Shown: piece by piece, positions 55,409 through 64,000 of the stretch | Layout: each line of letters opens with the position of its first letter | Position numbering within the stretch: the first letter of the stretch is position 1 | NCBI RefSeq assembly: GCF_023703465.1 | Contig: NZ_JAMQGP010000006.1 | Span: 248,001 to 312,000 of the forward strand | Source: Echinimonas agarilytica | Lineage (GTDB): Bacteria; Pseudomonadota; Gammaproteobacteria; Enterobacterales; Neiellaceae | Length of the DNA stretch: 64,000 bases | Direction: 5' to 3' | Notes under the pieces: model-generated | The model's input: only the letters and a program-made list of their open reading frames with translations | Database searches by the model: none | Told to the model about the DNA's origin: nothing | Program-made: the position numbers and the translations under genes

Positions 55409-58243
55409 ATGAGCCAGTATAAAGACACGCTGAACCTTCCAGAAACAGATTTCCCCATGCGCGGCAACTTAGCCCAGCGCGAGCCGAAGATGCTGCAACA
55501 ATGGCAGAAAAATGATTTGTACGGCGTCATTCGTGATGCGCGCAAAGGTCGCAAATCATTCATTCTTCATGATGGTCCTCCGTACGCCAACGGTGAAATT
55601 CACTTGGGGCATGCCGTTAACAAGATTCTGAAAGACGTCATTATTAAATCTAAAACATTGAGTGGCTTTGATGCTCCTTATGTACCGGGGTGGGATTGTC
55701 ATGGTTTGCCGATCGAACTTCAGGTTGAGAAAAAACATGGTAAGCCAGGCAAAAAGCTTGATGCAGCCCAATTTAGAGTTAAGTGTCGAGAATATGCGGC
55801 TCGTCAAGTCGACGGTCAGCGCGAGAGTTTCAAGCGTTTAGGTGTATTTGGTGAGTGGGACAACCCTTATCTCACGATGAACTTTGACTTCGAAGCCAAT
55901 CAATTGCGCGCTTTGTCAAAAATTGTAGAAAATGGTCACTTGCACAAGGGCTTTAAACCCGTTCACTGGTGTACCGATTGTGGTTCAGCGCTCGCTGAGG
56001 CGGAAGTTGAATATCAAGACAAGACATCTCCGGCGATTGATGTTGCGTTTGAAGTCGTTGACGCCGAAGCCTTGTTGGCTAAATGCGACCACCCTGCAGA
56101 TCATACAGGGGAAGGCCCAGTTTCAGTGGTGATTTGGACCACAACGCCTTGGACTTTACCTGCAAACCGAGCGGTGGCTGTTCACCCTGAACTTGATTAT
56201 GTGGTGGTTCAAGCGAATACGGAAACAGGGCCACGTCGTTTGGTGATGGCTAATGCCCTGATGATGGATGCAATGGACCGCTACGGCATCAGCGATTTTC
56301 ACGTTGTGGCCACCTGCCGCGGTGTTGACTTAGAGCTTGCTGCACTTAAACATCCATTATTTGATATGGAAGTCCCTGTTATTTTGGGCATGCATGTGAC
56401 CACTGAATCAGGTACGGGATGTGTGCATACGGCACCGGGGCATGGTCAAGACGATTTCATCGTCGGTCAGCAGTATGACTTAGAAGTGGCTAATCCAGTT
56501 CTCGATCATGGCGTGTTTAAACCTGAAACGCCATTGGTTGGCGGGCAACACGTTAAAAATGCCAACGGCATTATTGTCGAAGCCATGAAAGAAAATCACA
56601 CCCTATTGTGCCATGTGAATTACCAGCACAGCTATCCGCATTGCTGGCGTCATAAAACGCCGATTATCTTCCGAGCAACACCGCAATGGTTTGTCAGCAT
56701 GGAGCAAGCGGGCTTGCGTGATGCGGCATTGAACGAAATTAAAGACACGCAATGGTTGCCTGAATGGGGTGAGAACCGCATTCGCAGTATGGTTGATGGT
56801 CGTCCAGATTGGTGTATCTCTCGTCAACGTACGTGGGGGGTTCCTATTGCTTTGATTGTTGATAAAGACACAGGCGAATTGCACCCTAACGCGTTGGAGT
56901 TGCTTGAAGAAATCGCCAAGCGTGTGGAAAAAGAAGGCATTCAAGCTTGGTTCGATTTGGAACTCAAAGACATCTTAACGGCCGAAGAATGTGACCAATA
57001 CCGTAAGGTGCAAGACACCTTAGATGTATGGTTTGACTCTGGTGTGACGCATGCATGCGTCGTTGATGCGCGTGAAGAAACGTTCCACGGCAACAAAGCC
57101 GACTTGTACTTAGAAGGGTCGGATCAGCATCGTGGTTGGTTCCAGTCCTCGTTGTTAACATCTATCGCCATCAAAGGTGAAGCGCCTTATAAAGCAGCGT
57201 TAACGCATGGTTTTACCGTTGACAAAGACGGCCGTAAAATGTCGAAATCCTTGGGCAACGTGATTGCACCGAAAGAGGTTATTGGCAAGTTAGGGGCAGA
57301 TATCTTGCGTTTGTGGGTTGCGTCAACGGATTACACTCAAGAAATGACGGTTTCTGATGAAATCTTCAAACGCAGTGCTGACGCGTACCGTCGAATTCGT
57401 AATACTGCGCGTTTCTTACTTGCGAACTTAAATGGCTTTAATCCAGAAACGGATGCAGTGCCATTTGAAGACATGGTTGCGCTAGACCAATGGGCCGTAG
57501 CTCGTGCCCTCGAAACGCAAAATACTATTGTTGATGCTTACGAAAACTACAACCTTCACCAAGTGAACCAGTCATTGATGTTGTTCTGTTCAATGGACAT
57601 GGGGAGCTTTTATCTCGACATTATTAAAGATCGCCAATACACCGCAAAAGACAGCGGCCTAGCGCGTCGTTCATGTCAAACAGCGCTGTATTCCATCGCC
57701 GAAGCGTTGGTGCGTTGGATGGCCCCAATCATGAGCTTTACCGCACAGGAAATTTGGCAAGCATTACCGGGTAAACACGAGCAGTACGTATTTACCGCGG
57801 AGTGGTTTGACGGTCTTCGCGAGCTTCCAGCTGATGCCCCTTTGTCTGCAGAGCAATGGCAGCAAGTACTGGCGGTGCGCACCGAGGTGAATAAATCTCT
57901 CGAAGCAGCGCGCCGTGATGACTTGATAGGTGGCACACTCGAAGCCAATGTCACGCTTTACACGGACGGTTCATTGACCGACGTACTGCAGGCATTGGGC
58001 AATGAGTTGCGCTTTGTGTTGTTAACATCAACAGTTCAAATCAAACCGTTAGCGGAAGGCGTTGATGCGGTTGCCACTGAAATTGAGCAATTAAAAGTGG
58101 CGGTCTCAGCGACAGAAGCTCCGAAGTGTGAGCGCTGTTGGCACCATAGTGATGATGTGGGCACGCACGAAGCGCACCCAACGTTGTGTGGCCGCTGTGT
58201 GACCAACGTTGATGGTGAAGGCGAGGAACGTCATTATGCCTAA
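55409..58243 (+). CDS. ileS: Isoleucyl-tRNA synthetase
   Basis: A 944-residue class I synthetase with the HIGH-type motif [13 protein letters not shown], the KMSKS motif [11 protein letters not shown], the CP1 editing domain ([33 protein letters not shown]) and the C-terminal zinc site CERCWHH...LCGRC. Length matches bacterial IleRS. It charges tRNA-Ile. It overlaps lspA by 8 bp. Confidence 0.98.
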   Translation: MSQYKDTLNLPETDFPMRGNLAQREPKMLQQWQKNDLYGVIRDARKGRKSFILHDGPPYANGEIHLGHAVNKILKDVIIKSKTLSGFDAPYVPGWDCHGLPIELQVEKKHGKPGKKLDAAQFRVKCREYAARQVDGQRESFKRLGVFGEWDNPYLTMNFDFEANQLRALSKIVENGHLHKGFKPVHWCTDCGSALAEAEVEYQDKTSPAIDVAFEVVDAEALLAKCDHPADHTGEGPVSVVIWTTTPWTLPANRAVAVHPELDYVVVQANTETGPRRLVMANALMMDAMDRYGISDFHVVATCRGVDLELAALKHPLFDMEVPVILGMHVTTESGTGCVHTAPGHGQDDFIVGQQYDLEVANPVLDHGVFKPETPLVGGQHVKNANGIIVEAMKENHTLLCHVNYQHSYPHCWRHKTPIIFRATPQWFVSMEQAGLRDAALNEIKDTQWLPEWGENRIRSMVDGRPDWCISRQRTWGVPIALIVDKDTGELHPNALELLEEIAKRVEKEGIQAWFDLELKDILTAEECDQYRKVQDTLDVWFDSGVTHACVVDAREETFHGNKADLYLEGSDQHRGWFQSSLLTSIAIKGEAPYKAALTHGFTVDKDGRKMSKSLGNVIAPKEVIGKLGADILRLWVASTDYTQEMTVSDEIFKRSADAYRRIRNTARFLLANLNGFNPETDAVPFEDMVALDQWAVARALETQNTIVDAYENYNLHQVNQSLMLFCSMDMGSFYLDIIKDRQYTAKDSGLARRSCQTALYSIAEALVRWMAPIMSFTAQEIWQALPGKHEQYVFTAEWFDGLRELPADAPLSAEQWQQVLAVRTEVNKSLEAARRDDLIGGTLEANVTLYTDGSLTDVLQALGNELRFVLLTSTVQIKPLAEGVDAVATEIEQLKVAVSATEAPKCERCWHHSDDVGTHEAHPTLCGRCVTNVDGEGEERHYA

Positions 58244-58769
58244 TGCAAGTGCAGCTCAAACGAACATAACGCCAGAACAAACAAGCTGGCGCGATAGTGG
58301 CCTGCGTTGGGTATGGGTGGCGATCATTAGTTTGATTTTAGATCAGGTCACCAAGTTACTTGTGATTGATCAAATGGATCTCTACCAGAGTATTGAGGTT
58401 TTGCCGTTTTTCAATTTAACGTATGTTCACAATGAAGGCGCCGCATTTAGCTTTTTGAGCGATGCGGGCGGTTGGCAGCGCTGGTTCTTTACCGCGATTG
58501 CCATTGGTGTCAGTGGCATGTTGCTGTATTGGTTGCGTAAAAATAACGCGACTCAAGCGCTTCAAAATTTAGCCTTTACGCTTATTTTAGGCGGCGCATT
58601 GGGCAATGTGATTGATCGTGCTGCCTACGGTTATGTTATCGACTTTATTGATGTTTACGTGGGGGCTTCTCACTGGCCTGCGTTTAACATTGCAGACTCG
58701 GCCATTTGTGTGGGTGCAGTGCTATTGATCTGGGATGCTTGGAAGAATCCAACGGAGCAGTCGAAATGA
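58236..58769 (+). CDS. lspA: Lipoprotein signal peptidase (signal peptidase II)
   Basis: A 177-residue inner-membrane aspartic protease with four membrane helices. Catalytic Asp residues are in [15 protein letters not shown] and FNIADSAI; the [10 protein letters not shown] motif is present. It cleaves prolipoproteins before the lipidated Cys, acting after Lgt (30.5 kb). The ATG at 58236 overlaps the ileS end, with GAGG upstream. Confidence 0.97.
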   Translation: MPNASAAQTNITPEQTSWRDSGLRWVWVAIISLILDQVTKLLVIDQMDLYQSIEVLPFFNLTYVHNEGAAFSFLSDAGGWQRWFFTAIAIGVSGMLLYWLRKNNATQALQNLAFTLILGGALGNVIDRAAYGYVIDFIDVYVGASHWPAFNIADSAICVGAVLLIWDAWKNPTEQSK

Positions 58770-59212
58770 CCGGAATCACGATCAGCAAAGGCGCAACGGT
58801 GATCATGCATTTCAGCATTAAACTGAAAGATGGAACGGTGGCCGACAGCACCAAAGTGAATAATAAACCTGCCCAATTTCAAGTGGGCGATGGCAACTTA
58901 ACCGAGAGCTTTGAAAACTGCTTACTCGGGCTGTCTAAGGGGGATGAGCGCACATTCGAGTTGGGACCAGATGAAGCTTTTGGACAAGCCAACCCTGATA
59001 ATATTCACCACCTCGACCGGACCAAGTTTACTGCTGAAACACCCGCCGAAGAGGGTTCGATTGTTGTGTTTACACAACCGAATGGTGCTGAAATTCCGGG
59101 AATCGTTCGTGAAGTCGTGGGTGACTCTGTGACCGTCGATTTTAATCATCCGCTGGCGGGGCAAACCGTTACGTTTGAAGTTGAAATTCTAAATGTTGAG
59201 GGTAATGAATAA
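58766..59212 (+). CDS. fkpB: FKBP-type peptidyl-prolyl isomerase FkpB (SlpA)
   Basis: A 148-residue SlyD-like FKBP without the His-rich tail: [20 protein letters not shown], then [33 protein letters not shown], with the IF (insert-in-flap) chaperone region, ending [19 protein letters not shown]. It assists proline isomerisation and folding in the cytoplasm. ATG 58766 overlaps the lspA stop (ATGA) and the stop overlaps ispH by one base, as in E. coli order. Confidence 0.95.
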   Translation: MTGITISKGATVIMHFSIKLKDGTVADSTKVNNKPAQFQVGDGNLTESFENCLLGLSKGDERTFELGPDEAFGQANPDNIHHLDRTKFTAETPAEEGSIVVFTQPNGAEIPGIVREVVGDSVTVDFNHPLAGQTVTFEVEILNVEGNE

Positions 59213-60141
59213 TGGACATTTTATTAGCCAATCCGCGTGGCTTTTGTGCGGGAGTGGACCGCGCAATTAGTATTGTCGAACGTGCCTTAGAATTGTTTGA
59301 ACCGCCTATCTATGTACGTCATGAAGTTGTTCACAATCGCTATGTTGTGGATGGATTACGTGATCGAGGCGCCATTTTTGTAGATGAATTGGACGAAGTT
59401 CCAGACGACTGCATTGTTATTTTTTCAGCGCATGGCGTGTCCAAAGCTGTGCGTGATAATGCCAAACAACGAGGTCTCAAAGTATTTGATGCCACCTGTC
59501 CATTGGTCACTAAAGTCCATATGGAAGTGACTCGTGCGAGCAAACGAGGTACCGAATGTATTTTGATTGGCCATGCAGGACACCCAGAAGTTGAGGGCAC
59601 AATGGGTCAGTATGATACTGATAGTGGTGGTATTTATTTGGTCGAATCTCCGGCGGATGTCAAAACATTGCCAGTAAAAGATCCGAATAATCTGTGTTAC
59701 GTTACTCAAACAACCTTGTCTGTAGATGACACGGCCGAAGTGATTGATGCGCTACGCGAACGTTTTGAGAAAATTGTAGGGCCGCGCAAAGACGATATTT
59801 GCTATGCCACGCAAAATCGTCAAGACGCAGTGCGAGAACTTGCTATTAAAACCGACGCCATGTTGGTGGTTGGCGCACGTAATAGCTCAAACTCAAATCG
59901 ACTTCGTGAGTTGGCCGAGAAAATAGGCACCACTGCTTACCTCATCGATACTGCAGACAACATTGAAAAAGAATGGCTCACCGGTGTGAATACCATTGGT
60001 GTAACCGCTGGGGCTTCAGCGCCAGAAATTTTGGTGCAACAAGTTGTAGAACGCCTGCAAGAATGGGGTGGTACTCAGGTACAAGAACATCCGGGACGAG
60101 AAGAAAATATAACCTTCGCAGTGCCGGCTGAGTTGCAATAG
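59212..60141 (+). CDS. ispH: 4-hydroxy-3-methylbut-2-enyl diphosphate reductase
   Basis: A 309-residue iron-sulfur enzyme. The three [4Fe-4S] ligands are Cys12 (GFCAGVDRA), Cys96 ([11 protein letters not shown]) and Cys197 ([10 protein letters not shown]); the catalytic Glu-containing [11 protein letters not shown] is present. It makes IPP and DMAPP in the last step of the MEP pathway. It ends the lspA-fkpB-ispH group, followed by a terminator. Confidence 0.97.
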   Translation: MDILLANPRGFCAGVDRAISIVERALELFEPPIYVRHEVVHNRYVVDGLRDRGAIFVDELDEVPDDCIVIFSAHGVSKAVRDNAKQRGLKVFDATCPLVTKVHMEVTRASKRGTECILIGHAGHPEVEGTMGQYDTDSGGIYLVESPADVKTLPVKDPNNLCYVTQTTLSVDDTAEVIDALRERFEKIVGPRKDDICYATQNRQDAVRELAIKTDAMLVVGARNSSNSNRLRELAEKIGTTAYLIDTADNIEKEWLTGVNTIGVTAGASAPEILVQQVVERLQEWGGTQVQEHPGREENITFAVPAELQ

Positions 60142-60165
60142 TCACATTCTTGCTGAGTTTCCAAT

Positions 60166-60190
60166 AAGCCACCATTTCGGTGGCTTTTTT
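60166..60190 (+). terminator. Terminator after ispH
   Basis: Stem AAGCCACC / GGTGGCTT with loop ATTTC and a T-run. It separates ispH from the minor-pilin operon. Confidence 0.92.
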
Positions 60191-60253
60191 GTAGGTTGCA
60201 CACATGAATCCAAGCACAGTGAGATTGATGTCACGGGGATATAGAGGAACGCA

Positions 60254-60937
60254 ATGTTGAAACCTTCATTCAATCAAAAAGGATTTACCTTGATTGAAGT
60301 GCTGATCACTATGTTCATTTTAGTTGTGGGCTTGCTTGGGCTTGCAGCAATGCAATTAACTGTGACTCAAGCAAACCAAGACAGCTATGTGCGTTCGCAA
60401 GCCATGGTCATTGTACAAAGCATGGCCGACCGAATTCGCCTAAATCAACAATACGTCAATCGAACAGATTATACATCACCTGTTCTTGTTGCGGCTAACG
60501 ACAACGCTTATAGCACCAAAACAAATTATAACTTTTCAGGCCTTGGTAGTTGCACATCAACGGCTTGGAATTGCTACTGCCAAACCATTCCTAACAATGT
60601 GCCTAAATGCCGAGATGATGGCAGTACCAATGCCGCGTCGTGCTCTGCATCCGAGCTGGCTCAGTTTGATGCGTGGGAAATGAGTTGTGCTGGAGTAAAC
60701 GTTCATCCCGACTTTTTTTTGGAAGTGGCTTGCCAGGATGCCAATAGTGCCGATGGAGATGCGTGTTCAGCACACAGTAATTATGTGGTTACAGCCAGTT
60801 GGCCAGCAAGCGTATCTGATGTGTCCTCGCGAGCGAGTTGCCCAACCGACATCACGCTTGGACTTGCTGCGACAGGGGCCCAAAATGTTGATCGAAACTG
60901 TGTGCTGTTAACGGTGACGCTTGGAGGTTCACGATGA
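60254..60937 (+). CDS. pilV: Type IV pilus minor pilin PilV
   Basis: A 227-residue prepilin with a short leader ending KG before FTLIEVLITMFILVVGLLGLAAMQL, the prepilin-peptidase site and N-terminal helix with Glu5. The AMVIVQSMADRIRLN segment fits PilV. The C-terminal part is rich in Cys (probably several disulfides). It belongs to the priming complex under the pilus tip. It starts the operon; GAGG lies 5 to 8 bp before ATG 60254. It overlaps pilW by 4 bp. Confidence 0.9.
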   Translation: MLKPSFNQKGFTLIEVLITMFILVVGLLGLAAMQLTVTQANQDSYVRSQAMVIVQSMADRIRLNQQYVNRTDYTSPVLVAANDNAYSTKTNYNFSGLGSCTSTAWNCYCQTIPNNVPKCRDDGSTNAASCSASELAQFDAWEMSCAGVNVHPDFFLEVACQDANSADGDACSAHSNYVVTASWPASVSDVSSRASCPTDITLGLAATGAQNVDRNCVLLTVTLGGSR

Positions 60938-61818
60938 ATACTCAAAAAGGTATGACGCTCGTTGAACTGTTGGTATCGCTGGTGATCGGAACGGCATTGT
61001 TGGCAGGCTCATTAACGGTGCTGACTAGCAATAATGCGAGTTTGAGACTCAATGAAGCCTTATCTTCGGTGCAAGAAAATGGGCGTTTTGCACTATCGAA
61101 ACTCACTCAGGATGTGCGGTTGGCGGGGAGCTATAACCCGCAAGCACCTGAATTAGATGTTAATGGTATTGAAGTGACCACAGAACAAGCAGAGGTTGTA
61201 GATACCGCAGTTGGGTTTGTTGGTGCATTTCTTTCCAACGCGTTTCTGGGAAGCAAAGAAGGGGCGAGCGGCGCTTCGGATACACTGGTGATAGGTATGC
61301 AAGGCGGTGCTGACTGTACTCGAGATAGTCATGGATACGGGACGGTGGTCGTGGCGGGGCAAACCGTGGCTCGCGAATTCCATGTGGTAAATGAATACTA
61401 TTTAGATGCCAACCAGCTTAAATGCAAAGGCTATGATGGCCGGGTACTCAGAGGTGTGAAGTCCTCTTCCGGTTCATCAAATGCTGTGACGTTGGTAGAA
61501 AATGTGGATGATTTTCAGATTCTATATGGTGTGGCAGAGCCCGATGCATTGGGTGCATTTACTGGTCAACCCAGTTACTACGCAACAGCTGACCGAGCAA
61601 CCGTTGCGGTAAATGCCGGAGCTCGTGTCGTCGCCGTTCAGTTATCACTGTTGCTATTTAGCGAAGACACTATCAGCAAAAATGGCGCTAACCGCAAAAT
61701 GAAATTATTAGACAATAAAGCCTCTGTGCCGGCTGAAGCACGTGTTTACCGTACCTTTGAACAAACGGTGATGCTGCGCAATGCTTGGAACGCTGCCGTG
61801 TTTGGAGCGAGCTCATGA
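60934..61818 (+). CDS. pilW: Type IV pilus minor pilin PilW
   Basis: A 294-residue prepilin with leader ending KG before MTLVELLVSLVIGTALLAGSL, then SVQENGRFALSKLTQDVRLAG, a PilW hallmark. A conserved C-terminal segment VQLSLLLFSEDTIS...RTFEQTVMLRNA is also typical. It acts with PilV, PilX and PilY1 in pilus assembly priming. It overlaps both neighbours by 4 bp. Confidence 0.9.
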   Translation: MNTQKGMTLVELLVSLVIGTALLAGSLTVLTSNNASLRLNEALSSVQENGRFALSKLTQDVRLAGSYNPQAPELDVNGIEVTTEQAEVVDTAVGFVGAFLSNAFLGSKEGASGASDTLVIGMQGGADCTRDSHGYGTVVVAGQTVAREFHVVNEYYLDANQLKCKGYDGRVLRGVKSSSGSSNAVTLVENVDDFQILYGVAEPDALGAFTGQPSYYATADRATVAVNAGARVVAVQLSLLLFSEDTISKNGANRKMKLLDNKASVPAEARVYRTFEQTVMLRNAWNAAVFGASS

Positions 61819-62369
61819 GACCAATACACACCCAATCTGGGGCCGCCTTGGTGGTGTCGCTTGTTATTCTTCTGGTGTTAACCTTGACTGGGGTACTAGC
61901 GCTGAATCGCTCGACCATGCAGCAAAAAATGGCCACATTATTTGATGCGTCAGGCATGGCATTTGATGCCGCAGAAGTTGCGATTGATGGCGTGGTCTTT
62001 GAGCAAGAAGACGTGACTTTAGATGCCAACTTGCGGGTACTGACGATTGCTCAAGGTGCAGCTAGTTTTGACCCTGAAATTGATAGTATGGAGTGTCATG
62101 ATGCCAATTGGACGTCTAGAACCATGACCAGCTCGGGCATGACCAAAGGAGCGGTTCATAGTGGTACAGGCAGCTTGCATGCTGATCCAGAATTAAACTC
62201 TTGGTCCAAAGTTGCCTATGTTGGAGAAGGCCTGAGAGTGCCAGCCGGTTGGGGATTTAATCAAGGGTTTCATTATTTCCAAGTGCGAGGATGCGGGCAT
62301 GTGGCAGGCGAGCGAACAACCACTGCGAATGAATTACAAATATATTTACTTGGACCAAAGTCCGAGTAG
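61815..62369 (+). CDS. pilX: Type IV pilus minor pilin PilX
   Basis: A 184-residue prepilin-like protein with the leader TQSG before AALVVSLVILLVLTLTGVLAL. It lacks the usual Glu5, as PilX proteins do. The AFDAAEVAIDG segment matches. The ATG at 61815 overlaps the pilW stop (ATGA). Its end carries two Cys-containing segments. It is followed by pilY1 after 25 bp. Confidence 0.88.
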   Translation: MRPIHTQSGAALVVSLVILLVLTLTGVLALNRSTMQQKMATLFDASGMAFDAAEVAIDGVVFEQEDVTLDANLRVLTIAQGAASFDPEIDSMECHDANWTSRTMTSSGMTKGAVHSGTGSLHADPELNSWSKVAYVGEGLRVPAGWGFNQGFHYFQVRGCGHVAGERTTTANELQIYLLGPKSE

Positions 62370-62394
62370 TTAGGGCGTATAAGAGGACATGAAG

Positions 62395-64000
62395 ATGGCT
62401 CCAGCAACCATGTGGAAACGAATCACGGCGTGCACTGCCAGTGTTGTATTCTCTTTATGTGCTGGCATGGCTGCGGCAGATGACATTGAAATCTATGCTG
62501 GGGCCAGCGACTCTTCGGCGACTTACTTGCCCAACGTCATGTTTGTCATTGATACTTCCGGCAGTATGGATGGCAAGGACGGCACATCAACCACGCGTTT
62601 GTACAAAGTTCAGGAAGCGCTTAAAGAAGTGCTTGCTGCATCGACCGACGTGAACGTGGGGCTTATGCGTTTTTCTGATCCCGGCGGGCCTGTTTTATTT
62701 CCTGTGAGTCATATCGATTCAGCAGTATCGCCCGATGAGCGGGTAAGTGTGCGGCTTGACCAAAATGATGGCTCAGAGACGAATTCGGGTTACGTGGTAT
62801 TGGATAATACCGTGATTAGTTTGGGTAACGGCGACTTACATGGTTTTCGTTTTGAAGATGTACGTATTCCGCAAGGAGCCAGCATTCATTCGGCCCAATT
62901 ATATTTTGGAGCATCGACAGACAGTGCGGATGCTGTGACGTTTACTATCAAAGGCGAAGATGCTGACAATTCAGAACAGTTTTCGACCGCATCTAACGAT
63001 CTCTCAAGCAGGACGTTCACCTCCGAAACATCCAGTATTACCGATGCCTCCGTATGGTCTCAAGATCAATTCAGCCCAAGTTTTGATGTGACCTCTATTG
63101 TGGAAGAAATCACTGAGCGCAGTGGCTGGTGCGGAGGCCAAGCGTTAAGTTTGTTTGTGAAGGCCGAAAATGGTTCTAGCTATGGCGCGCGTCCTATTCA
63201 CGCCAATGACAGTTCTTCATCGTTAGCGGCTGCGTTAAAAATTAGCTATGACTACAGCAATGCAAGTGGGTGTGTCAGTGGCAGTCACGCCAACCAAATT
63301 AGCGCCCAAGAAAATAATGTTGAAGAAACCACCAATGGCTGGAACAGCACCGGTAATGTGATCAATGTAAAGTCCAATGAAAATCAGGCCATTGGTTTAC
63401 GTTTTGAAAATGTATCAGTTCCGCAAGGAGCAACCATTGAAGAGGCGTACTTAACGCTGACGCCATACGCCAACCAATCAAATTCATCTACGTCTAAAAT
63501 ATCCATAGAAGACACCACAAACGCAGCGGCCTATTCCAACTCTCGATACCCAGTCACCTCAAGAGATTTTCTTGGCAATGTGTCGTGGACGGTCAATGGC
63601 TGGTGGACTAACTCGGCTCAAAATACGTCAAACATATCGTCGCTAATCACCAGCGTTGTGAGTAAATCGGGTTGGAAAAGTGGCAATGCAATGTCATTTA
63701 AAATCACGCCGTCTAACAAAGAAATTAAAGCATATACCTACAAAGGCAGCGCCAGCAAAGCGGTGTCGTTGTACATTAAGTATCGTGGCACGGCGGAGTC
63801 ATCTAGCTTTACCGTGCGGCAACACATGCAAACATTGGTAGACGGTTTAACTCACGAAGGATATACACCTGTTGCTGAGACGATGTACGAAGCCTATCGA
63901 TACTTCAATTCCAAAGACGTTGAATATGGTTTGGTTCGCGGAACCGATTCGAAAGTGAAGCCACTGACTCGAGTCAGTCATGAAAATTCGTATTCGGGGG
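62395..64000 (+). CDS. pilY1: Type IV pilus tip adhesin PilY1, N-terminal part (cut by window end)
   Basis: An open frame running from ATG 62395 past the window end (535 residues seen). A signal peptide (cleavage after MAAA) precedes a von Willebrand A start, VMFVIDTSGSMDG, with an intact MIDAS Asp-x-Ser-x-Ser. After ~100 residues, two related beta-rich inserts follow (about residues 123-285 and 310-465), each beginning near GFRFEDVRIPQGASI or GLRFENVSVPQGATI. The VWA fold seems to resume at VRQHMQTLVDGLTHEGYTPVAETMYEA. The C-terminal propeller is outside. It is the pilus tip adhesin and retraction regulator. AGAGG lies 8 bp upstream of ATG 62395; ATG 62389 is too close to it. Confidence 0.86.
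   Translation, partial: MAPATMWKRITACTASVVFSLCAGMAAADDIEIYAGASDSSATYLPNVMFVIDTSGSMDGKDGTSTTRLYKVQEALKEVLAASTDVNVGLMRFSDPGGPVLFPVSHIDSAVSPDERVSVRLDQNDGSETNSGYVVLDNTVISLGNGDLHGFRFEDVRIPQGASIHSAQLYFGASTDSADAVTFTIKGEDADNSEQFSTASNDLSSRTFTSETSSITDASVWSQDQFSPSFDVTSIVEEITERSGWCGGQALSLFVKAENGSSYGARPIHANDSSSSLAAALKISYDYSNASGCVSGSHANQISAQENNVEETTNGWNSTGNVINVKSNENQAIGLRFENVSVPQGATIEEAYLTLTPYANQSNSSTSKISIEDTTNAAAYSNSRYPVTSRDFLGNVSWTVNGWWTNSAQNTSNISSLITSVVSKSGWKSGNAMSFKITPSNKEIKAYTYKGSASKAVSLYIKYRGTAESSSFTVRQHMQTLVDGLTHEGYTPVAETMYEAYRYFNSKDVEYGLVRGTDSKVKPLTRVSHENSYSG

Overview
The window is a chromosomal segment of a marine-type gammaproteobacterium. The lineage looks like Alteromonadales, possibly Idiomarinaceae-like; this is inferred from protein resemblance and gene content and was not tested by search. 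Indicators are the six-gene Na+-translocating NADH:quinone reductase (nqrABCDEF) followed by apbE and nqrM, MutH-type mismatch repair, the rppH-ptsP-lgt-thyA and murJ-ribF-ileS-lspA-fkpB-ispH blocks, a type IV minor-pilin cluster and a large Oar-like TonB-dependent receptor. No phage, insertion sequence, CRISPR array, tRNA or rRNA gene was found.

Layout. 0-9 kb: the 3' end of thiI, then a long leftward run (OmpR/EnvZ-like pair, rlmG, a secreted cyclophilin, an unknown 113-residue protein, ampG, a DEDDh exonuclease, a VanZ-like protein, panE, yajL). 8.7-13 kb: alkB, bolA and a TRAP transporter probably for 2-oxo or hydroxy acids. 13.2-20.4 kb: the Na+-NQR operon with its flavin transferase and maturation factor. 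20.5-26.9 kb: small units (acyltransferase 3, DUF3429 plus SDR, an autoregulated-looking small HTH gene, ppiC, Nudix, yfbR, mutH). 26.9-27.6 kb: a 0.7 kb gene-free segment packed with DnaA boxes between mutH and rppH, the same place as E. coli DARS2. 27.6-32.2 kb: rppH, ptsP, lgt, thyA. 32.2-36.1 kb: envelope-lipid genes: an OlsF-like bifunctional acyltransferase, a PlcP-like metallophosphoesterase with Pho-box-like repeats upstream, and LpxR. 36.6-47.6 kb: an accessory-looking stretch with a membrane-bound AraC regulator, a giant FG-GAP/VCBS lipoprotein with an Asp-Ser-Gly repeat stalk, a secreted EEP-family hydrolase and an Oar-like receptor. 47.6-52.2 kb: ECF sigma, anti-sigma and DUF4097, a GNAT, an M28 peptidase and a YgaV/BigR-like ArsR sensor. 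52.3-60.2 kb: rpsT and the murJ to ispH block. 60.2-64 kb: pilV, pilW, pilX and a truncated pilY1.

How the parts work together. NQR subunits, ApbE (which attaches FMN to NqrB and NqrC) and NqrM form one respiratory sodium-pump module. PlcP-like plus OlsF-like proteins would form a phosphate-sparing lipid replacement pathway: phospholipid headgroup removal followed by ornithine-lipid synthesis. Sigma, anti-sigma and DUF4097 form one envelope-associated regulatory operon. PilV/W/X/Y1 form the priming and tip complex of type IV pili.

The most rewarding items for follow-up are the DARS2-like DnaA-box cluster, the PlcP/OlsF pair with 11-bp-phased Pho-box-like repeats, the small HTH gene bracketed by twin GTTCCC/GGGAAT palindromes and followed by a small membrane protein, the two-cysteine ArsR sensor, and the PilY1 whose von Willebrand domain is split by two related inserts.
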